Below are positions 23,358-30,771 of a DNA stretch of 44,842 nt, in pieces. The stretch covers positions 1-44,842 of the forward strand of contig JAOPXL010000004.1 of assembly GCA_025965175.1 (NCBI GenBank), given 5' to 3'. The translations under genes and the position numbers were made by a program. Origin of the DNA: Aeromicrobium sp. Its GTDB lineage: Bacteria > Actinomycetota > Actinomycetes > Propionibacteriales > Nocardioidaceae. A model generated the notes under the pieces. It saw nothing but the letters and a program-made list of their open reading frames with translations. It was not told where the DNA came from and did no database searches. Each line of letters opens with the position of its first letter. Positions within the stretch are counted from its first letter, which is position 1.

Positions 23358-24182
23358 TCAGGCTGCCTGGAGACGGAGGTCCTGCTGACGGGCCCGGACA
23401 CTGAACCAGACGACGCACCCGACGATCACCGCGAGGAAGATCGCGCTGGTGCCGTTCGTGCCGAGGCCGAGGCCGCCGTGCTTCGTCGAGGCGGTGAGGT
23501 AGTCGCCCATCGAGGCGCCGAACGGGCGCGTGATGACGTACGCGGCCCAGAACGCCACGACGGCGTTCGTCTCCAAGCCGTAGAACGCGGCCGTGATCGC
23601 AGCGATGATCGCACCGAAGATCAGGGCGGACGGCAGGTATCCGACCGCGAGCTTCTCGGCGACCAGGTCGCCGGCAGAGGTGCCGAGGGCGAACGTGAAC
23701 AGGATCGTCAGCCAGTAGTACGCCTCGCGGCGGCGGGTCACGATCGTGTGGATCGACAGCGTCCTCTCCGAGCGGTACCACGCCACGAACGAGGTGACGA
23801 GCCCCACGACGAAGATCGCGCTCGTCGTCCAGAGGCTGACCCCGAGGTTGTCCACCAGGTTGTCCGAGAACAGGGTGCCGACGACGCTTATCAGCACGAC
23901 GGCGAGCCAGTAGATCCATGGGACGTACTTCTTGGCGCAGATCTGGACGATGAGCACGGCCACCAGCAGCAGCGCCATCAGCGCGGTCGTGGCGGACAGC
24001 CCCAGGCCCACGTTGTCGTTCAGGAAGTCGGCAGCCGTCTCGCCGACCGTGGTCGACAGGATCTTGACGACCCAGAACAGCACCGTGACTTGGGGAACCT
24101 TGTTCAGCAGGACGCGCGTCCACGCGCTGTCCTCGACGTACGTCGTCGACCGATCGGGCAGGGGGACGTGGGAGGGACTCAT
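23358..24182 (-). CDS. DUF347 (COG4705) multi-pass membrane protein
   Basis: A 274-residue membrane protein built from repeats of the DUF347 unit. Three copies of the unit's G-(T/S)-x-G-(D/E) pattern can be seen: STTVGETAADFLN, LGTSAGDLVAEKL and RPFGASMGDYL, each at the start of a hydrophobic helix pair. The family is described as a membrane-anchored protein of unknown function. The ATG at 24182 is preceded, with exactly 19 bases between, by a direct repeat that I take as a response-regulator site; there is no ribosome site, which fits a leaderless transcript. The sensor kinase gene lies 47 bases upstream. Confidence 0.88.
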   Translation of the reverse strand: MSPSHVPLPDRSTTYVEDSAWTRVLLNKVPQVTVLFWVVKILSTTVGETAADFLNDNVGLGLSATTALMALLLVAVLIVQICAKKYVPWIYWLAVVLISVVGTLFSDNLVDNLGVSLWTTSAIFVVGLVTSFVAWYRSERTLSIHTIVTRRREAYYWLTILFTFALGTSAGDLVAEKLAVGYLPSALIFGAIIAAITAAFYGLETNAVVAFWAAYVITRPFGASMGDYLTASTKHGGLGLGTNGTSAIFLAVIVGCVVWFSVRARQQDLRLQAA

Positions 24183-24219
24183 GCAGACACCGTGCCGGCG
24201 CGAACCTGCCAGGAACCTG
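24183..24219 (-). promoter_or_regulatory. Direct-repeat response-regulator site and leaderless promoter of the DUF347 gene
   Basis: On the minus strand, two identical CAGGTTC heptamers (24213-24219 and 24202-24208) are separated by 4 bases, an 11-base period as for OmpR/PhoB-type regulators. Nineteen bases follow before the ATG; a CACGGT element lies six bases before the ATG, where a -10 of a leaderless promoter would be. The same arrangement precedes 26291. Confidence 0.65.
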
Positions 24220-24229
24220 ACTGACAGCC

Positions 24230-25540
24230 CTAGTAGCGCGGAAGGGTCAGCGTGAACGTCGTCGGCTGGGCAGCGGACGTGACACCCACGTCCCCGCCGA
24301 GGCTGCGAGCCACCCGCCTGGCCAGCGCCAGGCCGAGTCCCGCGCCGGCGCTGCCGATCCCGCGGCGGCCCGACTCGAACAGCAGTTGCGGGTCGTCGGC
24401 GCCGACTCCCGGTCCGTCGTCGGTGACCGCGATCTCGAGGCTGCGACCGGTGGCGGTGACCGCGATCGTCACCTGGGAGCGCGCGTGCTCGACCGCATTC
24501 TCGACGAGGGGCGAGAGCGCCCGGGCAGCCAGGTCGAGCGGCGCGGGCACCTCGATCCGAGCATGATCGAGGACGATATCGACGCCGTCGCGGCGGGGAC
24601 CCTCGTCGGTCACCGCCGCGAGCAGGTCGGTTGACGTCGTCCGGGCAACTGCGCGGGCATCCCCCCGCGCGATGGCCAGCAGCGACGCGATCGTCGTGCC
24701 CATGCGGTCCACGAGCGCCATGACCCGCTCCAACCGGGCGTCCGCCTCCGGGCTCAGCCGGGCCATGCGGGCCAGCTCCGCCTCGCCGCGGATCGCGGTC
24801 AACGGGGTCCGCAACTCGTGGGCCAGCTCGGCCGTCAGCCGCTGCTCGGTGCGCAAAGCACCGGCGACCCGGTCGAGCAGGACGTTCAGCGTGCGACCCA
24901 GATGGGCGAGCTCGTCCTTCGTGCCGGTCGCGTCGAACCGGGCATCGAGGTCGTGCTCGCTCCAGTCCTCGGCCCGGCTCACCATCGACTCCACCGGGGC
25001 CAGGGTGCGGCGCACGGCCCAGGCCGCCACGGCTGCCGAGCCGGCCGTCACCGTGACCCCCAGCGCGAGCAGCCCGATCAGAACCGCGTTGCGGGTCGAC
25101 TCGTACGGCTCCCGCGAGGCCTTCACGACGACCACGGCCTGCCGCTGCCCGGCCGCCTCCACGGGGGCGGCGAGATACACCCGCTCGTCCTTCTCGACCC
25201 GGGTCCGCGTGCCGACCCGGGCCAGCGAGTCCGCCACGGCACTTACCTTCGGCCCGACGTGGGGACCCTCGACGAGGTCTCCGTCTCGGTCGTACACCCA
25301 GGTCGTGTCGTCGATGGCGTCGTTGGGGGTCTCCAACGCGGTGACCGTCCCGTCCGGAGCCACCCGGACAGTCGTGGAGACGGCCGACACCTGGTCGCGC
25401 AGCCGTCGGTCGATGTTGGTGGTGGTGAACGCCGCAAGCGAGAGCAGGACCGTCCCGATCATGGCGGCCATCGCAAGGGCGGATGCGATCGTCGTCGTCC
25501 AGACGATTCGGGACTGCAGCGTGCGGCCGGACGTCCTCAT
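24230..25540 (-). CDS. Sensor histidine kinase (HAMP, HisKA, HATPase)
   Basis: A 436-residue membrane sensor kinase. Two membrane helices (about 13-36 and 155-178) enclose an extracytoplasmic sensor of about 120 residues. A HAMP linker (RRTLAPVESMVSRAEDW), the dimerisation/phospho-acceptor helix AELAHELRTPLTAIRGEAELA (phospho-His in HELRTP) and the ATPase domain with N box LVENAVEHA, G1 DDGPGVG and G2 GSAGAGLGLALARR follow. Its ATG overlaps the response-regulator stop as ATGA. The signal is unknown. Neighbouring envelope genes suggest a membrane or wall cue. Confidence 0.94.
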   Translation of the reverse strand: MRTSGRTLQSRIVWTTTIASALAMAAMIGTVLLSLAAFTTTNIDRRLRDQVSAVSTTVRVAPDGTVTALETPNDAIDDTTWVYDRDGDLVEGPHVGPKVSAVADSLARVGTRTRVEKDERVYLAAPVEAAGQRQAVVVVKASREPYESTRNAVLIGLLALGVTVTAGSAAVAAWAVRRTLAPVESMVSRAEDWSEHDLDARFDATGTKDELAHLGRTLNVLLDRVAGALRTEQRLTAELAHELRTPLTAIRGEAELARMARLSPEADARLERVMALVDRMGTTIASLLAIARGDARAVARTTSTDLLAAVTDEGPRRDGVDIVLDHARIEVPAPLDLAARALSPLVENAVEHARSQVTIAVTATGRSLEIAVTDDGPGVGADDPQLLFESGRRGIGSAGAGLGLALARRVARSLGGDVGVTSAAQPTTFTLTLPRY

Positions 25541-26199
25541 CGCAGGCTGAACCCGACACCACGCACGGTCGTCAGCTCGACCGGCGCGTCGATCGTGGCG
25601 AGCTTGACGCGGATCCGCCGGACGTACGAGTCGATCGTGTTCTCGTTGACGATCGCGCCGTCGGGCCAGGCGGCCGCCACCGCCGTGCGGCGTCGGACGA
25701 CGTTGCCGGCCTCGGCCGCGATGGCCCCGAGCAGCCGGAACTCGGTCGGCGTCAGAGCGACCTCCCGGTCCCCGACGCGTACGGAGAGGCGCTCGGGGTC
25801 CAGGGCCAGCCCGCTCGTGCTGGCCGGCACCGGACGGGACCGGCGCACGAGTGACTCGATGCGGACCAGGACCTCGGCGATGGCGAACGGCTTGACGACA
25901 TAGTCGTCGCCGCCCGACCTGAAGCCCGAGACCCGGTCGTGCACGGCGTCGAAGGCCGTGAGGAACAGTGCCGGTGCGTGCTGCCCCCCGGAGCGGAGGG
26001 CCTGGCAGACGTCACGGCCATCCGCGTCGGGCAGCCCGATGTCCAGCACCAGCACGTCGACCCCGCTGTGGCGACCGAGGTTCTCGACCGCCTCGCGACC
26101 GTTGCGCGCGATGACGACGCGGTGCCCGTTCATCTTGAGGGCGTCCGTCAGCACCCGGCGCACGTCCGGGTCGTCCTCGCAGATGCCAACGACAGTCAT
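25537..26199 (-). CDS. OmpR/PhoB-family response regulator
   Basis: A 220-residue response regulator. The receiver has the acidic pair E8/D9/D10, phospho-acceptor D53 in VLVLDIGLPDADG and K103 in VVKPF. The C-terminal winged helix reads LTPTEFRLLGAIAAEAGNVVRRRTAVAAAW ... NTIDSYVRRIRVKL ... VRGVGFSLR, typical of the OmpR group, whose members bind head-to-tail direct repeats with an 11-base period. Two such repeats flank this gene pair (24202-24219 and 26254-26271), making it the best candidate binder. A hairpin lies in its leader (26218-26246). Confidence 0.94.
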   Translation of the reverse strand: MTVVGICEDDPDVRRVLTDALKMNGHRVVIARNGREAVENLGRHSGVDVLVLDIGLPDADGRDVCQALRSGGQHAPALFLTAFDAVHDRVSGFRSGGDDYVVKPFAIAEVLVRIESLVRRSRPVPASTSGLALDPERLSVRVGDREVALTPTEFRLLGAIAAEAGNVVRRRTAVAAAWPDGAIVNENTIDSYVRRIRVKLATIDAPVELTTVRGVGFSLR

Positions 26200-26217
26200 G
26201 ACGCCATCGTGCCGCAT

Positions 26218-26246
26218 GGTCCCGGGAACGAGGGAGTTCCGGGACC
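26218..26246 (-). repeat. Inverted repeat in the leader of the response-regulator gene
   Basis: GGTCCC-G-GGAAC and GTTCC-GGGACC pair over 11 bases with a single bulged base and a 6-base loop. It lies 18-47 bases upstream of the regulator's ATG and could be an autoregulatory site or leader hairpin. Confidence 0.4.
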
Positions 26247-26253
26247 ACGCAGT

Positions 26254-26290
26254 CAGGTCCGTTGCAGGTTGTCTGCCAGATGGTGTGCTC
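26254..26290 (+). promoter_or_regulatory. Direct-repeat response-regulator site and leaderless promoter of the glycosylation operon
   Basis: CAGGTCC (26254-26260) and CAGGTTG (26265-26271) are separated by 4 bases, and 19 bases lie between the second copy and the ATG at 26291. The bases GGTGT occur at the same distance before the start codon as in the DUF347 promoter (24183-24219). Confidence 0.6.
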
Positions 26291-27835
26291 ATGACTGCTC
26301 CGGTCGCCTCGGTGACCCGCTTCGCGGGCCGGCACCGAGATCTGCCGAGGTGGACGGTCCCGGTGGCCGTCGCAGCGGCGGTGCTGGGACGACTGCACTT
26401 TCTCGGGCACGCTCCGGGACCCGACGAGTCGGGATTCCTGCTCGTCGGTGGGCAGTGGGACGGGCGGGGGTCGTCGCTCTACGGGAGCTACTGGGTCGAT
26501 CGCCCGCCGCTGCTCATCACGATCTTCCGGCTCGCGTCTCGCAGTGGTGGTCTGACCTCGCTCCGGCTCATCGGGTGCCTCGCGGTGCTGCTGATCGTGC
26601 TGGGCTGCGCGCAACTTGCCCGGACGATCGGGGGTGCCAGCGCGTCGCGATGGGCCGCGGTTGGTGCGGCCGCGCTGTGCCTCTCTCCGCGCCTCGGTGG
26701 CTACGAGGTCAACGGCGAGCTGCTGGCCGCCCCGTTCACGCTCGCCGGGATGCTGGCTGCCGCCTCTGCTGTACGGGCCGCCGATCGCCGGCTCGCTCTG
26801 CGTTGGTCGGCGCTCGCCGGAGCACTCGCGGTGTGCTCGTTGCTGATCAAGCAGAACCTGGCAGATGTCCTGGTGTTCGGCGCGGTCGCCTACGCGGTGT
26901 CGTGGCTGCGACGTGACGTGACGCGTCACCGGCTCGTCGACCTGGTCTGCGCCGCGATCGGGGGTGCCTGCGCGATGCTGCTCGGGATGGCGGTGTGGAC
27001 CGCGGCGCACGGGACGTCGCTCCCCGGTGTCTTCGACGCGATGTACCCGTTCCGCTTCCGGGCCGATCAGGTCATCTCGGCCGGCGGAGGGCCCCACGTG
27101 ACCTCCCGCCTGCACGGGCTCCTGGCCGCGGCGGTCCTGTGCGGCCTGGTCGGCATGATCCTCGTGCTGGTCGCGGATGTGGTGAGGCGCCGCGCGACGG
27201 CGCCGGTCGTGTGGGCGCTGATCGCGACGACCGCCTTCGCGGCGGTGTCGGTGCTGATGGGTGGCAATTACTGGCACCACTACCTCGTGGAGCTGGTGGC
27301 TCCGCTCTCGGTCGCCGTTGGAGTGGTGGCGAGCACCCACGCTGCAGCGCGGGTGGCGATCGCGTACGCGTGCGTCGCCGGCGTCATCTTCTGGGGCGTT
27401 GCGCTCAACGCGCCACAGGGCGGGGGCCCGCAGACGGTCGGCCGCGCCGTTGGCGCCGTCGCCGCGCCGACCGACACGATCGTCAACGCCTGGGGGAGCC
27501 CCGACGTCGTGGCCGCCTCCGGGCTGTCCTCGCCGTACGAGCACCTGTGGAGCCTCCCGGTCAAGACGCTCGACCCGCGACTCGACGAGCTGGACCGAGT
27601 CCTCACGAGTCCTGACGCTCCCACGTGGCTCGTCACCCGCCCCACGGTCCGGTCGTGGGGGCTCGACACCGCCCGTACTCAGGCGATCATCGTCCACGAC
27701 TACCAGCACGTGCAGACCGTCTGCGGTCGGTGGGTCTACCTGCATGCCGGGCTCGTGCGAGACCGCCCGTCCCCACCATCCACCTGCACCGGTGCTCCGT
27801 CCGCCGTGGCACGACTCCGGGAGATCGCTCCATGA
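26291..27835 (+). CDS. GT-C family membrane glycosyltransferase (PMT_2/ArnT-like)
   Basis: A 514-residue polytopic protein with about ten hydrophobic helices. The first periplasmic loop carries GPDESGFLLVGGQWDGRGSSLYGSYWVDRPPLLI, the acidic-residue motif (D/E pair) and the Asp-Arg-Pro-Pro region of GT-C enzymes that use polyprenyl-phosphate sugars. The C-terminal 130 residues form a soluble extracytoplasmic domain. The ATG at 26291 lies 19 bases after a direct repeat; earlier in-frame starts run through the regulator gene. The stop overlaps the next start as ATGA. It probably transfers a sugar made available by the downstream synthase; the acceptor is unknown. Confidence 0.85.
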   Translation: MTAPVASVTRFAGRHRDLPRWTVPVAVAAAVLGRLHFLGHAPGPDESGFLLVGGQWDGRGSSLYGSYWVDRPPLLITIFRLASRSGGLTSLRLIGCLAVLLIVLGCAQLARTIGGASASRWAAVGAAALCLSPRLGGYEVNGELLAAPFTLAGMLAAASAVRAADRRLALRWSALAGALAVCSLLIKQNLADVLVFGAVAYAVSWLRRDVTRHRLVDLVCAAIGGACAMLLGMAVWTAAHGTSLPGVFDAMYPFRFRADQVISAGGGPHVTSRLHGLLAAAVLCGLVGMILVLVADVVRRRATAPVVWALIATTAFAAVSVLMGGNYWHHYLVELVAPLSVAVGVVASTHAAARVAIAYACVAGVIFWGVALNAPQGGGPQTVGRAVGAVAAPTDTIVNAWGSPDVVAASGLSSPYEHLWSLPVKTLDPRLDELDRVLTSPDAPTWLVTRPTVRSWGLDTARTQAIIVHDYQHVQTVCGRWVYLHAGLVRDRPSPPSTCTGAPSAVARLREIAP

Positions 27836-28590
27836 GCACCATCGTCATCATTCCGACCTACGACGAGGCGGCCGGCATCGAAGCCGTCCTCGACGCGGTC
27901 CTGCGGCACGCGCCGTCGGCCGACATCCTCGTCGTGGACGACAGCAGCCCGGACGGCACGGCGGCACTGGTGGTCGGCCACCCTGCCTTCCCGGAGCGAA
28001 TCTTCCTGCTCGGTCGTCCGGAGAAGGACGGTCTAGGAGCCGCCTACCGGGCGGGCTTCGCCTGGGCGCTGGACCGCGGCTATGACGTCATCGTGCAGAT
28101 GGACGCCGATCTCTCGCACCCCCCGGCCAAGATCCCAGAGCTGATCGAGGCCCTGCGCGCCAGTGACATCGCGATCGGTTCCCGCTACGTCCGCGGCGGT
28201 GGGGTCAGCGACTGGGGCCTGGGTCGCCGGTTGATCTCGTGGGCGGGGAACACGTACGTCCGGACTGTCCTGGGTCTGTCGATCCGTGACACCACGGCAG
28301 GCTTCCGCGCCTTCCGCCGGGACGCCCTGACGCGGATCGGGGTCCTGGACTCGCAGTCCAACGGTTACTCGTTCCAGATCGAGAACAGCTGGCGAGCGTC
28401 CCGTCTGGGCCTGACCACGACGGAGGTGCCCATCACCTTCACCGACCGCACCGCCGGGACGTCCAAGATGACTACCGGCATCGTGCGGGAGGCGCTCGCC
28501 CTGGTGCTCGTGTGGCGGTGGAACGAGCTCCGTCGCGGCCGCCCAGAGGGCTCGACACCTCGATCGGACTCGGTCGATGCTGCGACGTGA
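27832..28590 (+). CDS. Polyprenol-phosphate mannose synthase-like glycosyltransferase (GT2)
   Basis: A 252-residue cytosolic GT2 enzyme of the dolichol/polyprenol-phosphate mannosyltransferase type. Visible: IIPTYDEAAGIEAVLDAVL, the nucleotide-binding VVDDSSPDGTAALV, the DxD motif in VIVQMDADLSHPP, the IGSRYVRGG loop and DTTAGFRAFRRD, all characteristic of Ppm1/DPM1 catalytic domains. It would make polyprenyl-phosphate-mannose (or another hexose) for the preceding GT-C enzyme. Unlike DPM1 fusions it has no membrane domain; the next gene (GtrA) could supply that. Coupled by ATGA to the upstream gene and overlapping the next by 14 bases. Confidence 0.9.
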   Translation: MSTIVIIPTYDEAAGIEAVLDAVLRHAPSADILVVDDSSPDGTAALVVGHPAFPERIFLLGRPEKDGLGAAYRAGFAWALDRGYDVIVQMDADLSHPPAKIPELIEALRASDIAIGSRYVRGGGVSDWGLGRRLISWAGNTYVRTVLGLSIRDTTAGFRAFRRDALTRIGVLDSQSNGYSFQIENSWRASRLGLTTTEVPITFTDRTAGTSKMTTGIVREALALVLVWRWNELRRGRPEGSTPRSDSVDAAT

Positions 28591-29053
28591 CCTCAGCTCC
28601 CGGTGGCTGAGCCCGGAGGTGCTGACCTTCCTGGCGGTCGGCGGGATGGGCTACGTCGTCGACGTGGGCGCGTTCAACCTCCTGAGGTCGGTACCGATCT
28701 TCAGCGATCACGACCCGGCGCTCGCCAAGACCGGCGCGGTGTGCCTCGCCATGGCGTTCACCTACCTGGGGAACAGCGCCCTGACGTGGCGCGGGTCGGC
28801 CTCGGCCGACAGACGCCGCGAGGTGCTCCTGTTCGTCCTGTTCAACACGATCGGTCTCGGGTTCTCGATCGTCACGCTGTTCGTCTCGCGCCACCTGCTC
28901 GACCTCACCAGCGGGCTGGCGGACAACATCTCGGCCAACGTCGTCGGGATCGGGCTCGGCACGATCTTCCGCTTCTGGTCATACCGACGGTTCGTGTTCA
29001 CTGCACGGAGTCGGGACCGACGTGAGTCGGGCCGGACGGTGCCCGCCGGATGA
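28577..29053 (+). CDS. GtrA family membrane protein
   Basis: A 158-residue protein with four membrane helices of the GtrA type: LTFLAVGGMGYVVDVGAFNLLR, a second helix ending FTYLGNSALTWRGSAS, a third helix VLLFVLFNTIGLGFSIVTLFVSRHLL, and the final NVVGIGLGTIFRFWSYRRFVF with the family's terminal RFxxYRRFVF. GtrA proteins are thought to flip or stabilise polyprenyl-phosphate sugars. The start overlaps the GT2 gene by 14 bases, so the three genes form one operon that ends in the hairpin at 29162-29195. Confidence 0.9.
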   Translation: MLRRDLSSRWLSPEVLTFLAVGGMGYVVDVGAFNLLRSVPIFSDHDPALAKTGAVCLAMAFTYLGNSALTWRGSASADRRREVLLFVLFNTIGLGFSIVTLFVSRHLLDLTSGLADNISANVVGIGLGTIFRFWSYRRFVFTARSRDRRESGRTVPAG

Positions 29054-29424
29054 TCCCGGGTGACGCCGACGCGCAGAGAGCGACGACCCCTGAACCTCTG
29101 GGGGTCTCTGCGGATCTTGACGCTGCACGAGGTCGAGGATCTCGGTCAGCACGAGTAGTGCAGGAGCCCCTGATCCTGGCGGATCAGGGGCTCCTCGGTC
29201 GTCATATAGCCTCATGACCCTTGCGTCACGGCATCGTGACCGGTGCTTCGGTCCGGTCCAGGCGAGCGACGACGGGGTCACCCCGTGACGTTGTCCCTCC
29301 TCGGCTGGTCCACCGGTCGAATGTCGGAGGTGTGAAAACTTCGAAGAGCTCGATGCGGCCGCGGCGGCCCGGTTGATGCAGGCCCGCGGCGGTGGCTGGG
29401 GCAGTCGCTGGCTCTGCCAGGAGG
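29054..29424. other. Non-coding gap between GtrA and LuxR genes with several hairpins
   Basis: I see no gene in these 371 bases. It contains the perfect 15-base hairpin at 29162-29195, a GACCCC/GGGGTC pair at 29085-29106, GTCACG-GCAT-CGTGAC at 29225-29240 and ACGGGG-TCA-CCCCGT at 29272-29286. The last two lie on the LuxR side and may end the LuxR transcript. Confidence 0.5.
29162..29195. terminator. Perfect 15-bp hairpin downstream of the glycosylation operon
   Basis: AGGAGCCCCTGATCC and its exact reverse complement are separated by TGGC. This is the strongest hairpin in the window and lies about 110 bases after the GtrA stop. There is no T-tract, as is common in high-GC actinobacteria. Confidence 0.75.
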
Positions 29425-30447
29425 TCAGCCCCGCCGCGGCTGGGGGGCATCCGGCAGCGGGGGGATATAGCACCCCTCCCGCTCGGCCCGGACCGCGGCC
29501 AGCGTCCTTGTCGGCGCCTCCAGCTTGTGCAACAGGTGCTCCACGTGCGCGGCGATGGTGCGTACGGCCACGGCCAACCGGCTGGCGATCTGCTGGTTGG
29601 AGAGGCCGTCGACCAGCAGTCCCAGCACCTGGAGCTCGCGGGATGTGAGGCCTCGGCAGTCGACATCGGGTGTCACCAGGAGTGTGCCCAGCACGAAAGC
29701 CGGTGCCTCAGTCGCAGTCAGCACTGTGATGCGCACGTGACCGCTGTCGCCGGAGCCGTTGCGCGCCGGCCACATGAACGACCGGTAGACCTCGCCCGCC
29801 AAGAGATTCCCCCGGCCGACCTCCACGACTGGCGAGTTCGAGATCAAGAGCGCGTGGTCTTCGAGTCCTGGAAGCGGGCGGGCGGTGCCGTCCTGGAGCA
29901 GGACGGCACCCGCCGTGGCGCCTTGCACTATGCGCGCGGTAGCGAGCAACGAACGCACGGGGGACACACCCCGGGCCATCAGCGGCGAGAGCCGCGCGAC
30001 GCAGGCGCGCATCGAAGCCGACGGTGGCTCGCCGCTGGCGAACAACAGGTTGAGGATCCCTACGTGAAGGCCACCGGGTTCGAAGAGCCCGATGCTCAAT
30101 ACTTCCCGGAAGCCGGCCGGAATGAGGCACTCGGCCCATGTGGGCAGTTCCTCAATGGCTGCGGGGAGCTCCGCCAGGCTGACCGGCGGCTGGTTGCGGT
30201 TGAGTCCGGTCAACTGGATCTCGTGCGCAATCGTCGGCCGGTTGAGGTAGTCGATGGCGGATTGGTCCAGCCCTGTGCTGCTCACGGTCGCGTAGAGGTT
30301 CGACCGAGGATAGGTCAGAGCCAGCCATGCGGCTTGGAATGGCACGCTTCGGTTCAGCCTCTCCAAGAGGCCTTGTGCTCGTTCCGGGAGAGGAGCGGTG
30401 GAGGCAGCGATCTCGATCATCTCAGCGACGGACGAATCGTCCCGCAT
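29425..30447 (-). CDS. LuxR-family transcriptional regulator
   Basis: A 340-residue regulator. The C-terminal GerE-type helix-turn-helix reads LTSRELQVLGLLVDGLSNQQIASRLAVAVRTIAAHVEHLLHKL, near residues 262-305. The first 240 residues look like a GAF-type sensory domain (SVPFQAAWLALTYPRSNLYATVSSTGL ... LSIGLFEPGGLHVGILNLLF) with no visible receiver domain or Walker motif. The ATG at 30447 has GGAG five bases upstream. It is divergent from the dehydrogenase operon, whose promoter carries a palindrome at the position used by LuxR-type activators. A 14-base inverted repeat CTGCC-TTTT-GGCAG lies in its own upstream region (30550-30563). Confidence 0.87.
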   Translation of the reverse strand: MRDDSSVAEMIEIAASTAPLPERAQGLLERLNRSVPFQAAWLALTYPRSNLYATVSSTGLDQSAIDYLNRPTIAHEIQLTGLNRNQPPVSLAELPAAIEELPTWAECLIPAGFREVLSIGLFEPGGLHVGILNLLFASGEPPSASMRACVARLSPLMARGVSPVRSLLATARIVQGATAGAVLLQDGTARPLPGLEDHALLISNSPVVEVGRGNLLAGEVYRSFMWPARNGSGDSGHVRITVLTATEAPAFVLGTLLVTPDVDCRGLTSRELQVLGLLVDGLSNQQIASRLAVAVRTIAAHVEHLLHKLEAPTRTLAAVRAEREGCYIPPLPDAPQPRRG

Positions 30448-30676
30448 AGGGACTCCCTACGGCGATGCGAATCGGACGCGCCGGGATCTCAAAGAAGATC
30501 GGACGCTGGTGATCGGTAAAGACCCCGGCCAGCGGGTCGGCGACCGTTCCTGCCTTTTGGCAGAGCAACTTATTCTCTCGACTAGCGTACCCCGTCATGC
30601 GATCGGAGGCGATTGCACCGGCGTTCTTGCGGAGCCGGGGTGCGCCGGGCCTCGCCGCGTCGGCTCCCCGGAGAGC

Positions 30677-30725
30677 GGTATCGGCATTTCTGCCAATACC
30701 GATCTCGCGCCGCACCGCGTGTAAT
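30677..30725 (+). promoter_or_regulatory. Palindrome and promoter of the dehydrogenase/DJ-1 operon
   Basis: An operator-like palindrome ATCGGCA-TTTC-TGCCAAT (30680-30697), within a wider GGTAT...ATACC symmetry, ends 22 bases before a -10 candidate TGTAAT (30720-30725). Its centre would be near -43, the position of class II activator sites. The same sequence and spacing occur upstream of the DUF2254 gene (35020-35065). Confidence 0.6.
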
Positions 30726-30736
30726 GGAGTGGCGAG

Positions 30737-30758
30737 CCCGGATGGGCCGCCATCCGGG
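30737..30758 (+). repeat. Leader hairpin just before the dehydrogenase ribosome site
   Basis: A perfect 9-base stem CCCGGATGG/CCATCCGGG with loop GCCG ends two bases before the GAGGAGG ribosome site of the dehydrogenase gene. It should form in the mRNA leader. Confidence 0.6.
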
Positions 30759-30771
30759 ACGAGGAGGCAGC

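Noticed and set aside
23358-25562. 734-codon minus-strand frame joining the kinase region to the DUF347 gene
   Set aside because: Only its last 274 codons are DUF347; the rest is an out-of-frame reading of the kinase, not a fusion.
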